From: Leucobacter massiliensis | Lineage (GTDB): Bacteria; Actinomycetota; Actinomycetes; Actinomycetales; Microbacteriaceae | Length of the DNA: 64,000 nucleotides | Direction of reading: 5' to 3' | Assembly: GCF_002982315.1 (NCBI RefSeq) | Contig: NZ_MWZD01000022.1 | Coordinates: 1 to 64,000 of the forward strand | Shown: positions 27,458 to 38,300 of the stretch, piece after piece | Position numbering within the stretch: the stretch's first letter is position 1 | Layout of the letters: each line of letters begins with the position of its first letter | Notes under the pieces: generated by a model | Databases searched by the model: none | What the model saw: the letters and a program-made list of their open reading frames with translations, nothing else | Told to the model about the DNA's origin: nothing | Position numbers and translations under genes: made by a program

Positions 27458-28976
27458 CGTCGGTTCGCGAGTCGTCGAGCACCAGTGCAGAGACGTGGAC
27501 TGGCCGGCGCACCCCGTCCCGATCGACGTGGTGCGCCATCTGCAGCGTCGTCGCAGAGAGGCCGAGGGGACTCAGCTCGCGTAGCAGTGTGGTTTCGTCG
27601 AGGTGCCACGTCCGCGGGTCTTCGAACCGGTAATCGCCGAGTTCTGCGTAGTCGCTGACGAGCACCTGGGCGCCGCCGCGGAGTGCGAGGCGCAGCAGTT
27701 CATATGCGGTGCGACGCGTCGGCCCGTCGAGGGTGGCAAGCACGTGGTTCGCGGAGACGACACACCCGGATGCCCCGCCGACCACGTCGAAGGCCGAGAG
27801 GAGATAGCTTGCGGTATCCGTGTAGTTCGCGAGGTTGATGTGTTCGACGCCGGCGTTCACCGGTGCGGCACTGTTGTGCGGCTTGACGGCGTAGTCGGAA
27901 GCGAAGCACGCGAGTCCGGCATCCCGGTAGAAGACGGCGTCTGCGCCCAATCCGGCGCCGAGGTCGATCACCGCGCGCGTGCCTTCGGCGGCAACGATGA
28001 CGTGATCCCTGATCAGAGTCGTCTCCTGACCGGAACCGGTACCCTGCAGAGTGCTCTCCCAGAACTCCCGCCGCATGTCGAACGAAGAGAACCACCCGTC
28101 GAACCGTCGCCGGGTCGGCAGCGGCGTGTCGAAACGAAAAGCCGGGTCGGGAGTGCGCCATCCGGGGCCGTAGCACGCCACCAGCCAGGCGTCGGGGTTT
28201 CGCGGGGCGGGAACGTCCACGCCGTGGAGCGTCAAGCGGGACACCGGCACGATCTTCTTGTCGAGCCCGCGGGCGCGGACGTGGATGGGTTCGTGGAAGT
28301 AGCCGTTCTTGTAGAAGGCGGTGAAGATATCGACGTAGTACTCCTCCCCGGAAGGGTCTCCGAAGAAGACTTGCAGATGCGACCAGCTGTGACGGAGCAG
28401 CGTGTAACCGCGCGCACGCAGGCGCTGTTCGATCGCATGAGCCTCCGTCACGAGATCGGAGGGGTGCTCGTGGGCGCTCAGATAAGCGACATCGGCGTCG
28501 TCGTCGTGAGTGAGAAGCCGTCCGTCGCGGCGCGCCCCCAGGAGGGTGCCCCCGACCACGAAAGCAGGAAGGCCCATGCTCTCGAGCTCACGGATGAGCT
28601 CCGCCGCTGAACGCACCACCTGCTCGCGGATTCCCGGGTCGCGAAATCCTGTGAACGAGGGACGCAGCACACCCCACTTGCTGACCACGAGAGGGCGACC
28701 TTCGCGGTCGGTGAAATCCGGCCGTGAGTCGCTGGACCCCCTGTCCCAGACCACGCGTCCTTTCCACAACCGATCGCCATTCTCAGACTCGATCTGGCAC
28801 TCGGAACTCCCGGTCAGCCGCTCGCGGACTCCGTAGGGCCAGGTAACCGTTCTCGTGCCGTCCCGCCCCTCCAGTGCGAGGGTCCACAACCGGTGATCGT
28901 CAACCACCACCTGGACAGTACGGCCCGCATGGCGCCGGTCGAAGTGCACGCCGTCGCGTGTAACGCGCACGCCCAC
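27432..28976 (-). CDS. LicD-type nucleotidyl/phosphotransferase fused to a SAM methyltransferase
   Basis: 514 aa, GTG start behind GGAGGGAG. Residues 1-105 form a beta-rich region without a recognised family. A LicD domain spans ~138-270: GGTLLGARRDG then LTHDDDADV, the nucleotidyltransferase-type metal site, and YVDIF. LicD proteins attach phosphocholine or other phospho-groups to teichoic acids or glycans. The C-terminal ~336-510 is a class I methyltransferase with VIDLGAGLGAD as SAM loop. The fusion suggests transfer and methylation of a substituent on the polymer. It is divergent from the broken acyltransferase. Confidence 0.83.
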   Translation of the reverse strand: MGVRVTRDGVHFDRRHAGRTVQVVVDDHRLWTLALEGRDGTRTVTWPYGVRERLTGSSECQIESENGDRLWKGRVVWDRGSSDSRPDFTDREGRPLVVSKWGVLRPSFTGFRDPGIREQVVRSAAELIRELESMGLPAFVVGGTLLGARRDGRLLTHDDDADVAYLSAHEHPSDLVTEAHAIEQRLRARGYTLLRHSWSHLQVFFGDPSGEEYYVDIFTAFYKNGYFHEPIHVRARGLDKKIVPVSRLTLHGVDVPAPRNPDAWLVACYGPGWRTPDPAFRFDTPLPTRRRFDGWFSSFDMRREFWESTLQGTGSGQETTLIRDHVIVAAEGTRAVIDLGAGLGADAVFYRDAGLACFASDYAVKPHNSAAPVNAGVEHINLANYTDTASYLLSAFDVVGGASGCVVSANHVLATLDGPTRRTAYELLRLALRGGAQVLVSDYAELGDYRFEDPRTWHLDETTLLRELSPLGLSATTLQMAHHVDRDGVRRPVHVSALVLDDSRTDDERSSTLA

Positions 28977-29093
28977 GGGCTCCCTCCTCTCGAGCGGTCC
29001 CAGCCTCTTCTGTCAAGTCAACTCTAGATGAACGATGCGACGTTCCCGTTCCGAAAGAGAGGCAACGCCGCCGGGCTGGCCTCCAGAGCACCA

Positions 29094-29099
29094 TAGACT
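29094..29099 (+). promoter_or_regulatory. -10 box (TAGACT) of the acyltransferase pseudogene, leaderless type
   Basis: TAGACT is followed by 6 nt and the GTG at 29106. The promoter thus appears intact although the gene is broken. Confidence 0.5.
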
Positions 29100-29105
29100 G
29101 TCGGG

Positions 29106-30225
29106 GTGACGAGCATCCCCCTTGCCGCCGTCGCCGCGCGCCCTCGCTTCCTGATCCTCGATCTGTTCCGGCTGATGGCCGCGGTCGCGGTGCTCTTCTA
29201 TCACTACACGGCGCGGATAGCGCCGACCTGGGGCGAGCCTCCCTCGGAGATTTTCCAGTTCCTCTCTGGCTTCACCGTCTACGGGATGCTCGGCGTCCAC
29301 CTGTTCTTCATCATCAGCGGCTTCGTCATTTTCCTCTCCGCCGAGGGGCGTACCGTGTGACAGTTCGTCGCCGCGCGCGTCTCTCGCCTCTATCCCGCCT
29401 ACTGGGTTGCCGTCATCCTCACCGCCGGACTTATCGCTCTGTCACCGCAGCTCGGGCGCGAGCTCACTCTTCCGCAGGTGCTCGTGAATCTGACGATGGT
29501 GCAGACGGCCTTCGGCGTCGCCCACGTGGACGGTGCTTACTGGACGCTGTGGATCGAGCTTCTGTTCTACATCCTGATCGCCATGCTGATGAGCATCGGC
29601 CTCACGGAACGACGGGTCTATGCGTTTGTCGTGCTGTGGCCGATCGTCGGGGCACTCGCACAGCACACCGGCTTCCCGTTCCTCGCCGACGTGCTCGCGA
29701 GTGATTACGCTCCGTTTCTTCGCCGGCGGAATGGTGCTGTACCTCATTCACTCGCGGGGCCACAGTCTCCTGCGATGGCTTCTGGTGCTGTTCAACGTCT
29801 TCCTCGCGGTAGAGCGCGCCGTCTCGAACGAGGTGCTGGGCTCGATTCGTGAGAGCACCGGAATCGAGACCTCAGCGCTGGTCGGAACGGTGCTGATCGT
29901 CCTGCTCTTCGCCCTCGTGGCGCTGGTGACCGTCACACCGCTCAAGCACGCGGGGTGGGCTTGGTTGACGTATGCCGGTTCGCTGACCTTCCCGCTCTAT
30001 CTCATGCACGAGTACTGGGGCTGGTGGGCCATCGGCCTCGTCGATCCCGTCGCCGGGAAGTGGCTCGCGCTGCTCGCAGCTTTTGGGATCAGTTTCGCCT
30101 GTGCTGTGGCGATCGAACGATGGGTGGAGCGGCCTCTCCGACCGCGGATTCGGAGATCTCTGCAGTGGTCGCTCGACGACCGCGGACTTCGGAGTGGCCG
30201 TCCTTCTGGCGTGGCCTCGCAGTGA
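29106..30225 (+). pseudogene. Acyltransferase family 3 (OafA-like), disrupted by a stop and a frameshift
   Basis: Conceptual product ~372 aa, a polytopic O-acetyl/acyltransferase-3 protein that would acylate surface glycans (N-terminal FRLMAAVAVLFYHY with the catalytic His). It is broken twice. A TGA at 29358-29360 stands where homologues usually have a residue in a GxxxWxFxxxR-type segment; the frame continues as QFVAARVSRLYPAYW. Then an extra T in GTTTCTTC at about 29715-29717 shifts the frame, after which the +1 frame reads FFAGGMVLYLIHSRG through the remaining helices to 30225. Lesions may be real or sequencing errors. Confidence 0.85.
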
Positions 30226-30233
30226 TGGTGGTC

Positions 30234-30239
30234 TAGAAT
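30234..30239 (+). promoter_or_regulatory. Putative -10 box (TAGAAT) upstream of the CDP-ribitol gene
   Basis: TAGAAT lies 74 bp before the start codon, giving a leader of about 68 nt; no clear -35. Confidence 0.4.
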
Positions 30240-30313
30240 CTGTGAGGAACTCGGCGGCGGGCAGGCAATTCCGTGTGCCCGCGCGCGAATCGAAGATGCA
30301 AGGACAGGTGCAG

Positions 30314-31675
30314 ATGACCTCGGATAAGACGATCATGGTCCTGCTGGCGGGCGGCGTCGGCGCCCGAGTCGGGATGGGAATCCCGAAGCAGCTGCTGAAG
30401 ATCGCCGGGAAGCCGATCATCGAGCACACCCTTGAGGCGTGTGAGGCCAGCCCGCTGATCGACGAGATCCTCATCATGATGAATCCCGGAACGATCGCCG
30501 AGCTCGACTACCTCAAGGACAGGCCCGGTTCGAAGCTGAGTCGTATCCTTCCCGGCGGCGCGACCCGCAATGAGACCACGCGTCTCGCGCTCGCGGAGAT
30601 CGAGGGCAATCCGAAGGTGCTCTTCCACGACGCGGTGCGGCCCTTCGTCGACGCCCGGATCATCGCAGACTGCGTCGACGCGCTCGACGAGTACGATGCC
30701 GTCGACACCGCGACCCCCTCCGCCGACACGATCATCCAGGTCGACGACTCCGACTGCATCACGGGGATCCCGCGTCGTTCGTTGCTGCGCCGCGGACAGA
30801 CGCCGCAGGGCTTCCGCGCAGAGGTGCTTCGCAGGGCCTACGAGATCGCGTCCGGCGATCCCGATTTCTCGGCCACGGACGATTGTGGCGTCGTGTTCAG
30901 CTACCTTCCGGAGGTGCCGATCAAGGTGGTCGCCGGTAGCGGCGCGAACATGAAGGTAACCGAGCAGATCGATCTGCACATCGCCGACAAGATCTTCCAG
31001 TTGCAGTCCGCCTCCGCGGATCAGCTCGACCACGAGCTGGGTGCGCTCGAGGGCAGCGTAGTCATCGTCTTCGGCGCAAGCTACGGGATCGGCGAGAGCA
31101 TTGTGACGCTGGCCCGGGCGGCTGGTGCCCGGGTTCACGCTTTCAGCCGCTCTGAGACGGGAACCGACGTGACCGATCAAGTGGCCGTTCAGGCAGCGCT
31201 GGAGCGCGTGCTCCGGCGTGAGAAGCGCATCGACCACGTCATCGTCACGGCGGGCGTGCTCCGCATCTCCGACCTGGTCGAAGCGCCGGACGAGGACATC
31301 AGGAAGACGGTCGACACCAATCTGATCGCCCCCGCGCTCATCGCCCAGATGAGTTTCGATGCGCTCTCTCAGAGCAAGGGTTCGCTGACCTTCTTCACCT
31401 CGAGTTCCTACACCCGGGGACGCGCCGGCTACAGCATGTACTCTGCGACGAAGGCGGGTGTGGTCAACCTGACCCAGGCGCTGGCGGAAGAGTGGGCGTC
31501 GGCGGGCGTGCGGGTCAACGCGATCAACCCCCAGCGCACGGCGACCCCGATGCGCACGCAGGCGTTCGGAGAGGAGCCGGAGGGCTCGTTGCTCACCGCG
31601 GAGGAGGTCGCCGAGGCCACCCTTCGCACGATCTGCTCTCCTGCAACCGGGCAGACGATCAACGTCCGCCTGTAG
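30314..31675 (+). CDS. Bifunctional polyol-5-phosphate cytidylyltransferase / SDR reductase (CDP-ribitol synthesis type)
   Basis: 453 aa from the ATG with AGGACAGG upstream (ATG 30296 also in frame). The N-terminal half is an IspD/TarI-type cytidylyltransferase: LLAGGVGARVG, PKQLLKIAGKPI, and the HDAVRPF loop. The C-terminal half is an SDR reductase: VFGASYGIGES dinucleotide loop and YSMYSATKAG with Tyr/Lys. The same fusion in capsule loci makes CDP-ribitol from ribulose 5-phosphate, CTP and NADPH. Two polyol-phosphate polymerase-like genes follow immediately, supporting this role; CDP-glycerol or another CDP-polyol is not excluded. Confidence 0.9.
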   Translation: MTSDKTIMVLLAGGVGARVGMGIPKQLLKIAGKPIIEHTLEACEASPLIDEILIMMNPGTIAELDYLKDRPGSKLSRILPGGATRNETTRLALAEIEGNPKVLFHDAVRPFVDARIIADCVDALDEYDAVDTATPSADTIIQVDDSDCITGIPRRSLLRRGQTPQGFRAEVLRRAYEIASGDPDFSATDDCGVVFSYLPEVPIKVVAGSGANMKVTEQIDLHIADKIFQLQSASADQLDHELGALEGSVVIVFGASYGIGESIVTLARAAGARVHAFSRSETGTDVTDQVAVQAALERVLRREKRIDHVIVTAGVLRISDLVEAPDEDIRKTVDTNLIAPALIAQMSFDALSQSKGSLTFFTSSSYTRGRAGYSMYSATKAGVVNLTQALAEEWASAGVRVNAINPQRTATPMRTQAFGEEPEGSLLTAEEVAEATLRTICSPATGQTINVRL

Positions 31676-31698
31676 CGGCGACCGGGAGGACCTGCTCC

Positions 31699-34600
31699 GT
31701 GCGCTTGAAGACCAAGATCATCGATCGGATCGCCAGCCCCGAGTTGCTGCCCGCCCGCGAAGCCGTTCGCGCCGCCTCCGGCGTCGCGTTCGGCGTCTTC
31801 ACACGGGCGCGGAGGGGTCTGTCGCGGGGCCTCATCCCCGGGCTCCTCAGCGTTGTCGTACCGGTCTATAACGTGGAACGGCACCTCGCCCAGTGCCTGA
31901 ACTCGCTGCTGCGGCAGAATTACCGGCGCCTTGAGATCGTCGTCGTCGACGACGGCTCGCCCGACGGCAGCTATGAGGTGGCGCGCGGGATCGCGCGACG
32001 GGACCCGCGGGTGCGTATCGTGCGTCAGGCGAACGGGGGTCTGAGTGCCGCGCGCAACACCGGTGTACGGCACGCCAGGGGCGAGTACCTCGCCTTCCTC
32101 GACAGCGACGACTTCGTCGACCGTCACCCGTATGCCGAGGCGATCGCCTCGCTGCGCCGCTCGGGTTCCGACTTCGCGGTCCTCCCGTACCGGCGCGAGA
32201 AGAACGGCGATTTCCCGCCGGCCGCACCGTGGATCCGCGAGGCGCACCGGCAGGACCGCACGGCGACCACCCTGGCCGAGTTTCCGGACATCATGGTCAA
32301 CGCGGTCGCGTGGAGCAAGGTGTACCGGCGTGCTTTCTGGGACGAGCACGGCTTCGTCTTCCCGGTCGGCATGCTCTACGAGGACCAGGCCGTATCCATG
32401 GCGGCCTTCGCTGCTGCCGGGGCATTCGACGTGATGTCGCACATCGGCATCAATTGGCGGATGCGCAGCGACCAGTCGTCCATCACGCAGCAGGTGACCA
32501 CGCCCCGCAACATCGAGCACCACCGGATCGCCGTCCGGGACTCGCTCGACCGCCTCCGGGAGTACGGTGCTGATGCCGCTGCCCGGCAACGTGCGCTCCA
32601 GATATTCAACAACAACATGGGTGAGTTCCTGCCGAACATCCGGCAGATGACCGGGGAGGCCCGGGAACAGTTGAGACGCTTTCTCGAACTGCTCAGTGGT
32701 GAGATGGCCGGGTCGATGTGGGACGAGGTCGAGTCCCGCATGAAGGTGCTGACCGCTCTCTGCGTGCAGCAGGAGTGGGATCTGGCCCTGCGCTTCCTGG
32801 CCGAGGGCGGATGGAACCGCGACCACTTCGGTGGCGAGGTTGCGGGCTCGCGCATCCGCGCAGAACTGCCGCTCGCCGGCGAGCTCAGCGCCGTGGTCCC
32901 CGAGCACGCGTTCTGGTTCTCATCGGGCGAGACCGCACTCAGCTGCGTCTGGCGGCGGATCCGCCGTAGCGCGCAGGCGTGGGAGATCGACCTGTTCGCT
33001 CACGTGAATCACATGCGGATGGACGTCGAAGAATACGAACTTGATGCTGCGCTCGTCGAGCCGGGGGGCACCGAGGTGCCGATCGCCGTCGAGCGCCGTC
33101 GGAGCCATCTTGACGCGCTCGGACACACCCGCAGGTACGCCGATATGTCCGTTGCCGCGTTGACGGTGATCGTTCCCGCCGGATTGCTGGCAACCCCGGG
33201 TGAGTATCGGCTGCGACTCGGCATCTCCGCGGGCGAACTCCGTCGCAGTGGCATCGCGAAGCTCGACGCGCACAGCGAGTTCGCACTGCCGGAGGACGCG
33301 GAGGACGGGGCGTGCAGCGTCGCCTGCGAGGGGATTGTGGACGACGAGGCCCGGATCTCGGTCCGGTCGATCGACGTCCGAGTGGAGGAGGCCTCATTCA
33401 GCGGTCGAGCGATCGAGCTGTCGTTCGTGTCGGGCCTCTCGCCCGAACGGGTGCGGCTGGTGCGCGCCGACGACCGCTTCTCGGTCTCGCGCGCCGAGGC
33501 CAGGGTGATTCCGGGTTCCGGTCCAAGGGCCTCCGCGAGGCTCGAGCTGCCTCCGCTTCCTGCCGGCGAGCGCGGACCCGTCGAGTACGAGCTGGAGTTC
33601 GCGGCAGGCGACGGAGCCCGGCTGCACGCCGCCCTCGACGCTCCGCGAACTGAGGCCCCGGACGGCAGCATCGTCCTCGCCACGCGGCTGCACACGACGC
33701 CCGCCGAGCAGCTCGCACTCCGCAGGCAGCTGATCGCCAAGAAGGGCATCGCCGCGCGTCCGCATCCGCGGTCCGGACGTCTGCTCGTAGCGGATGTCGC
33801 CGACGCCGTCCTGATCACGGACGTCGAGTTCGCGGAGCGGGAGATACGGATCACCGCGCGCGATGAGGGTGGAGATCCACTCGATCGGCTGCAGGCTCGC
33901 GCGGGATCGACGGACTACGACGCGACCGTCACCCGCACCGAAGAAGCCGGCGGTGCCGTGCTGCAGCTGCGCATCTCTCTCATGCAGCCGCGCTGGGGAC
34001 TCGGGCCCCTGGGCCTCGCCTCGGGCCTCTACCGTCTCAGGGGGTGGCGCCGATCCGGACGCGCGTGCCGCTTCTACCTCTCCGAGGCCGTGGTGCGGAA
34101 GCTGGGAGAGATCGTCGCGCTCGAGTCAGGCCGATTCAGCCTGGAACGCTCCCCGCGTAACCTGCTCCGTTTCCGCGTCGCTCCGGCCCTGCGGGACGAC
34201 GAGATCGGCCTGGGTGACCGTCTCCGCCTGCGCGATCGTGCGGCTGCGCTCGCTCCGGCCGGCCCGCGGCGATCGATTCTGTTCCGAAACCTCTACGGCG
34301 AAGCGGCGAACGACTCGGCACTGGCGGTACACCGCGAACTCCAGCGCCGCGGCGCCGACGTCGAGCTCGTCTGGGCGGCCAAGGATGCTTCGGTGCCCGT
34401 GCCGGAGGGCGCGCGCGTCGTCATCGAGGAGAGCGAGGAGTTCTACCGAGCCTTCGCGACCGCCGACGTCGTGATGGTCAACGTCCACCAGCCCATCTGG
34501 TATCGCAAGTCCGAGGGACAGCTGCTGATCCAGACATTCCACGGCTACCCCTTCAAACTGGCGGGTCGTCGCTGGTGGGAGCGGCGCGGCGTCGGGGCAG

Positions 34601-35373
34601 AGCACGTCGAGAGCTACTTCCGCCGCGCGGAGGAGTGGGACTATCTCGTTTCACCGGCGCGGTACGCGACGCCGCTCCTCGCGGAGTTCTTCCGCGACGA
34701 CCGCCAGATCGAGAGCCGGGTGCTCGAAATCGGCTACCCCAGGAACGACGTGCTCCAGAGCGCTGAAGCCGGGGCCTTGCGCGCGGATACCCGGGCGCGG
34801 CTCGGGATCCCAGACGGCGCGAAGGCGATCCTGTACGCGCCGACGTTCCGCGACTATCTCTCCGCGGACGACATGACCGCCGAGCTCGTCGACCACCTCG
34901 ACTTCGATGCCTTCCTGCGCGAGCTGGGGCCCGGGTACGTGCTGCTCCTGCGCGGCCACCCCTTCAACGCCCGCGTGGGAACGAGCGCCTCGTCCGCGAT
35001 CGTCAACGTCACGGACTATCCGGACATCAATCACCTGATCCTGGCGTCGGACATGGCGATCCTCGACTACTCCTCGCTTCGATTCGACTATGCGCTGACC
35101 GCCAAGCCCATGTTCTTCCTGGTGCCCGACATGGAACGGTACTTCGAGGCACGCGAGAGCTTCATCCCGTATGCCGAGACGTCTCCGGGTCCGAAACTGC
35201 GCTCGCAGGCCGAGCTGATCGGCGGCATCCGCCGGGCGGAATCGATCCGCGCTGAGCACGAACCCGAGCGTCGCGAGTTCATCGCGCGCTATATGGAACT
35301 CGACGACGGGCACGCAGCCGCGCGTCTCGTCGACGTCATCCTCGATGAACTGAAGGAAAGGGGGCAGGCGTGA
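31699..35373 (+). CDS. Giant bifunctional GT2 glycosyltransferase / CDP-polyol phosphotransferase, copy 1
   Basis: 1224 aa, GTG start 8 nt after GGGAGGA; the longer open frame overlaps the preceding gene and is not used. A GT-A domain occupies ~48-270 (VVPVYNVERHL, VVDDGSPDGS, FLDSDDF). A ~500-residue middle part is mixed beta with no recognised family. The C-terminus (~857-1224) is a TagF/TarL-type transferase: QTFHGYPFK (His948), YAPTFRDYLS, RGHPFNAR (His1087) and LDYSSLRFDYAL. It should polymerise glycosylated polyol phosphate on a lipid carrier at the membrane. Its stop overlaps the start of copy 2. Confidence 0.9.
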   Translation: MRLKTKIIDRIASPELLPAREAVRAASGVAFGVFTRARRGLSRGLIPGLLSVVVPVYNVERHLAQCLNSLLRQNYRRLEIVVVDDGSPDGSYEVARGIARRDPRVRIVRQANGGLSAARNTGVRHARGEYLAFLDSDDFVDRHPYAEAIASLRRSGSDFAVLPYRREKNGDFPPAAPWIREAHRQDRTATTLAEFPDIMVNAVAWSKVYRRAFWDEHGFVFPVGMLYEDQAVSMAAFAAAGAFDVMSHIGINWRMRSDQSSITQQVTTPRNIEHHRIAVRDSLDRLREYGADAAARQRALQIFNNNMGEFLPNIRQMTGEAREQLRRFLELLSGEMAGSMWDEVESRMKVLTALCVQQEWDLALRFLAEGGWNRDHFGGEVAGSRIRAELPLAGELSAVVPEHAFWFSSGETALSCVWRRIRRSAQAWEIDLFAHVNHMRMDVEEYELDAALVEPGGTEVPIAVERRRSHLDALGHTRRYADMSVAALTVIVPAGLLATPGEYRLRLGISAGELRRSGIAKLDAHSEFALPEDAEDGACSVACEGIVDDEARISVRSIDVRVEEASFSGRAIELSFVSGLSPERVRLVRADDRFSVSRAEARVIPGSGPRASARLELPPLPAGERGPVEYELEFAAGDGARLHAALDAPRTEAPDGSIVLATRLHTTPAEQLALRRQLIAKKGIAARPHPRSGRLLVADVADAVLITDVEFAEREIRITARDEGGDPLDRLQARAGSTDYDATVTRTEEAGGAVLQLRISLMQPRWGLGPLGLASGLYRLRGWRRSGRACRFYLSEAVVRKLGEIVALESGRFSLERSPRNLLRFRVAPALRDDEIGLGDRLRLRDRAAALAPAGPRRSILFRNLYGEAANDSALAVHRELQRRGADVELVWAAKDASVPVPEGARVVIEESEEFYRAFATADVVMVNVHQPIWYRKSEGQLLIQTFHGYPFKLAGRRWWERRGVGAEHVESYFRRAEEWDYLVSPARYATPLLAEFFRDDRQIESRVLEIGYPRNDVLQSAEAGALRADTRARLGIPDGAKAILYAPTFRDYLSADDMTAELVDHLDFDAFLRELGPGYVLLLRGHPFNARVGTSASSAIVNVTDYPDINHLILASDMAILDYSSLRFDYALTAKPMFFLVPDMERYFEARESFIPYAETSPGPKLRSQAELIGGIRRAESIRAEHEPERREFIARYMELDDGHAAARLVDVILDELKERGQA

Positions 35374-38300
35374 GCCGTGCGCTCGAGAAGACGTCCGCGA
35401 ATCCTGCGCTCACCGCGCGCATGAAGACCGAGCTGCGACGGGCGGTGCGGCGGGTCCGTCACGCGGCGGCGCGCCCGTATCGGGCGGGCATGCTGAGCAT
35501 CGTCGTGCCCGTCTACAACGTCGAGGCCTACCTTGAGCAGTGCCTGCGCTCACTCATGCACCAGCGCTATCACAATGTGCAGATCATCGTGGTCGACGAC
35601 GGATCGCCTGATGGGAGTCTGGCGATCGCGCGCCGCCTGGCGCGCGAGGACGCGCGCATCGAGATCGTCCGGCAGCCGAACGGGGGCCTGAGCGCCGCAC
35701 GGAACACCGGGGTGCGGCACGCGAGGGGCGAGTTCCTGACCTTCATCGACAGCGACGACTTCATCGAGCCCGACGCCTATGCCCGGGCCGTGGCGTCGCT
35801 GCAGAGCAGCGGGTCGGATTTCGCCGTGATGTCCTACCGGCGCGAGAAGAACGGCAGGTTCTTCCCGGCGGGGAGGTGGATCCGGGATGCGCACCGGCGC
35901 GAGCTGATCGGCACGACGCTGGAGGAGCATCCGGAGATCATGGTGAACACCATAGCCACGAGCAAGGTCTACCGCCGGCAGTTCTGGGACGCGCAGCGAT
36001 TCTCCTTTCCCGAGGGTTACCTCTATGAGGACCAGATCATGACGATGGAGGCCTACGCGGCGGCGCGCGCGATTGATTTCCTGGAGACTGTGGGCCTGAA
36101 CTGGCGCGTGCGGACCGACAACTCCTCCATCACGCAGAACGCGGTGTCGGCCAGGAACCTTCGAGACTTCGAGTTCGCGATCAAGCGTGCGGTCGGCGTG
36201 CTCGAAGAGCGTGGCGCGCATGTCGCGCGAGACCGCCGGGTCCTGCAGATTCTCAGCAACAACTACGGTGATCTCCTCCCGTATCTGCGGGCGATTGACA
36301 GCGAGGGCTGGCCCCACTTCATCGAGCTGACGCGCTTCCTATGGGATCGTCTCACCGACGACACCAGGGCCGAACTCGAGGCACGTCGGAAGATCCTGCT
36401 CGCGCTGTGCCTCGCCGGGGAGAAGGAGCTCGCACTCGAGTTCCTGGCAGCAGGCGGCTGGAACCGGGACCACTTCGGAGGGCTGCCGCTCGGGGATCGC
36501 ATCGTCGGCGAGTTCCCGCTTTCCGATCGGCTGCGCGAGGTGCTCCCCGCCGACGTCTTCGAGTTCGGTCTGCCCGAAACGGGGCTGCACGCGACGCTTC
36601 GCCGTGTCGGTGCGGGCGACGCCGGTGTGATCCGGCTGGACTTCTTTGCGCATATCAACCACCTGCGGATGGACGAGGCGGAGTTCACCACGCGTGCGTG
36701 GCTGCTCGGGGAGGACGGACTCCGGACCGAGCTCGCGACGAGCCGCCGCCGCGACGACGCTGATGCGGTGGGGCATACGCGCCGCTACGCCGATATGTCC
36801 TTCGGCGCGGCGAGCGCCGAGATTCCGTATGCGCTGCTCGGCCGCGATGCGGTCTTCACCATCGAGGTGGAGATCGAATCGGGCGAACTGACGCGCCGGG
36901 GAGAGCTGACGGCGGATGCGCAGTCGGTACTCGCGCTGCCGCTCGACATCGGGGACGGAGAGCGTTTTGCGGCATTCGCGGCGGAGGCTGACCACGCCCC
37001 CGTCCGGCTGCACGCCTTCGCCCCGCAGCCGCGGGTCGAAGCGGCCCGGGTCGAGCAGGGGCGATTCGTGCTCACGCTCTCCCACCCCTCGGATCTCGAC
37101 GAGGTGACGATCGGCGAGGGAGCAGGATCGGCCGCGGCCTCGCTGACCCGCGCGGAGCCGGGCCGGTACGAGGCGTCCTTCGCGCTGGAGTCAGTGCGGG
37201 AGGCGAGTCGGCGACACGGCGAGGCGCGCCTGCGCGCGCGGTCCGGGCAGATCGAGTCGTACCCGCTGCTCGACCGGCCGATCCTCGCCGGAGAGCTGTA
37301 TGCGACGCCGCTCTTCCCTCGGCGTGGCGACGCGCCGGGGATCTGCGCCGTCGTCGACCTGTCCGGTGCGGTCCTCGTCGAGGAGCTGGAGATCGCCAAC
37401 GACCGGGCGGTCGTCACCGGCCGGGCCTTCGGGCCGCTGTCCTCGGAGCTGGTGGCGGATGGCCCAGGCGGCGCCGTTCCCGCGGAGACCCGCCGAGACG
37501 GTGATGGGATCGTCATCACCGTGCCTCTCGTGCAGGGCCGGTGGGGGCTGCCGCCTGCGGGGATCAAACCGGGCCGCTATACCTTCCGCGCCGAAGAGCC
37601 CTCTGAATCGACGCGCCTCTACCTCGGTCACGGGGTGGTCTCCCGTTTCCCGCTGCGGCGGACGGGCGGGCGATTCCAGCTCACCGCGATGCGCAACGGA
37701 CGCGGGGATTTCGTGATGAGCGTCGCCCCGCCGATCCCCGCTGATCAGCAGGGCTACGGCAATCGCTGGCGCTGGCGTGACTGGTCGCACCGGCTCTCCC
37801 CGGACGGGCGGCGCCGGGCCGTGCTGTTCCGCAACCTCTACGGCGAGCACGCAAACGACTCCGCGCTCGCGGTCCACGAGGAGCTTCGCCGCCGCGGCAG
37901 CGAGCTGGAACTCCTCTGGGCGGTCAAGGACGCCTCGATCCGGCTTCCCGAGGGAGCCGTCCCCGTCCTCGAGGAGACGAAAGCGTACGCGGAGGCGTTC
38001 GCCACCGCGGACTACGTGATGGTCAATGTCCACCAGCCCGACTGGTACAGCAAACGGCCGGGGCAGGTGCTCGTCGAGACCTTCCACGGCTACCCGTTCA
38101 AGCTTGCGGGACGGCCGTGGTGGAAGAAACTGGGCTTCGGGCCCGAGCGGATCGAGTCCTTCATGCGGAGAGCCGAGGAGTGGGACTACCTCGTCTCTCC
38201 CGCTCCCTACGCAACCGGGTTCTTGCGAGAGTTCTGGCGCCCCGACACGCCCTTGCCCGGCGAGATCCTCGAGATCGGATACCCGAGGAACGACGCGCTG

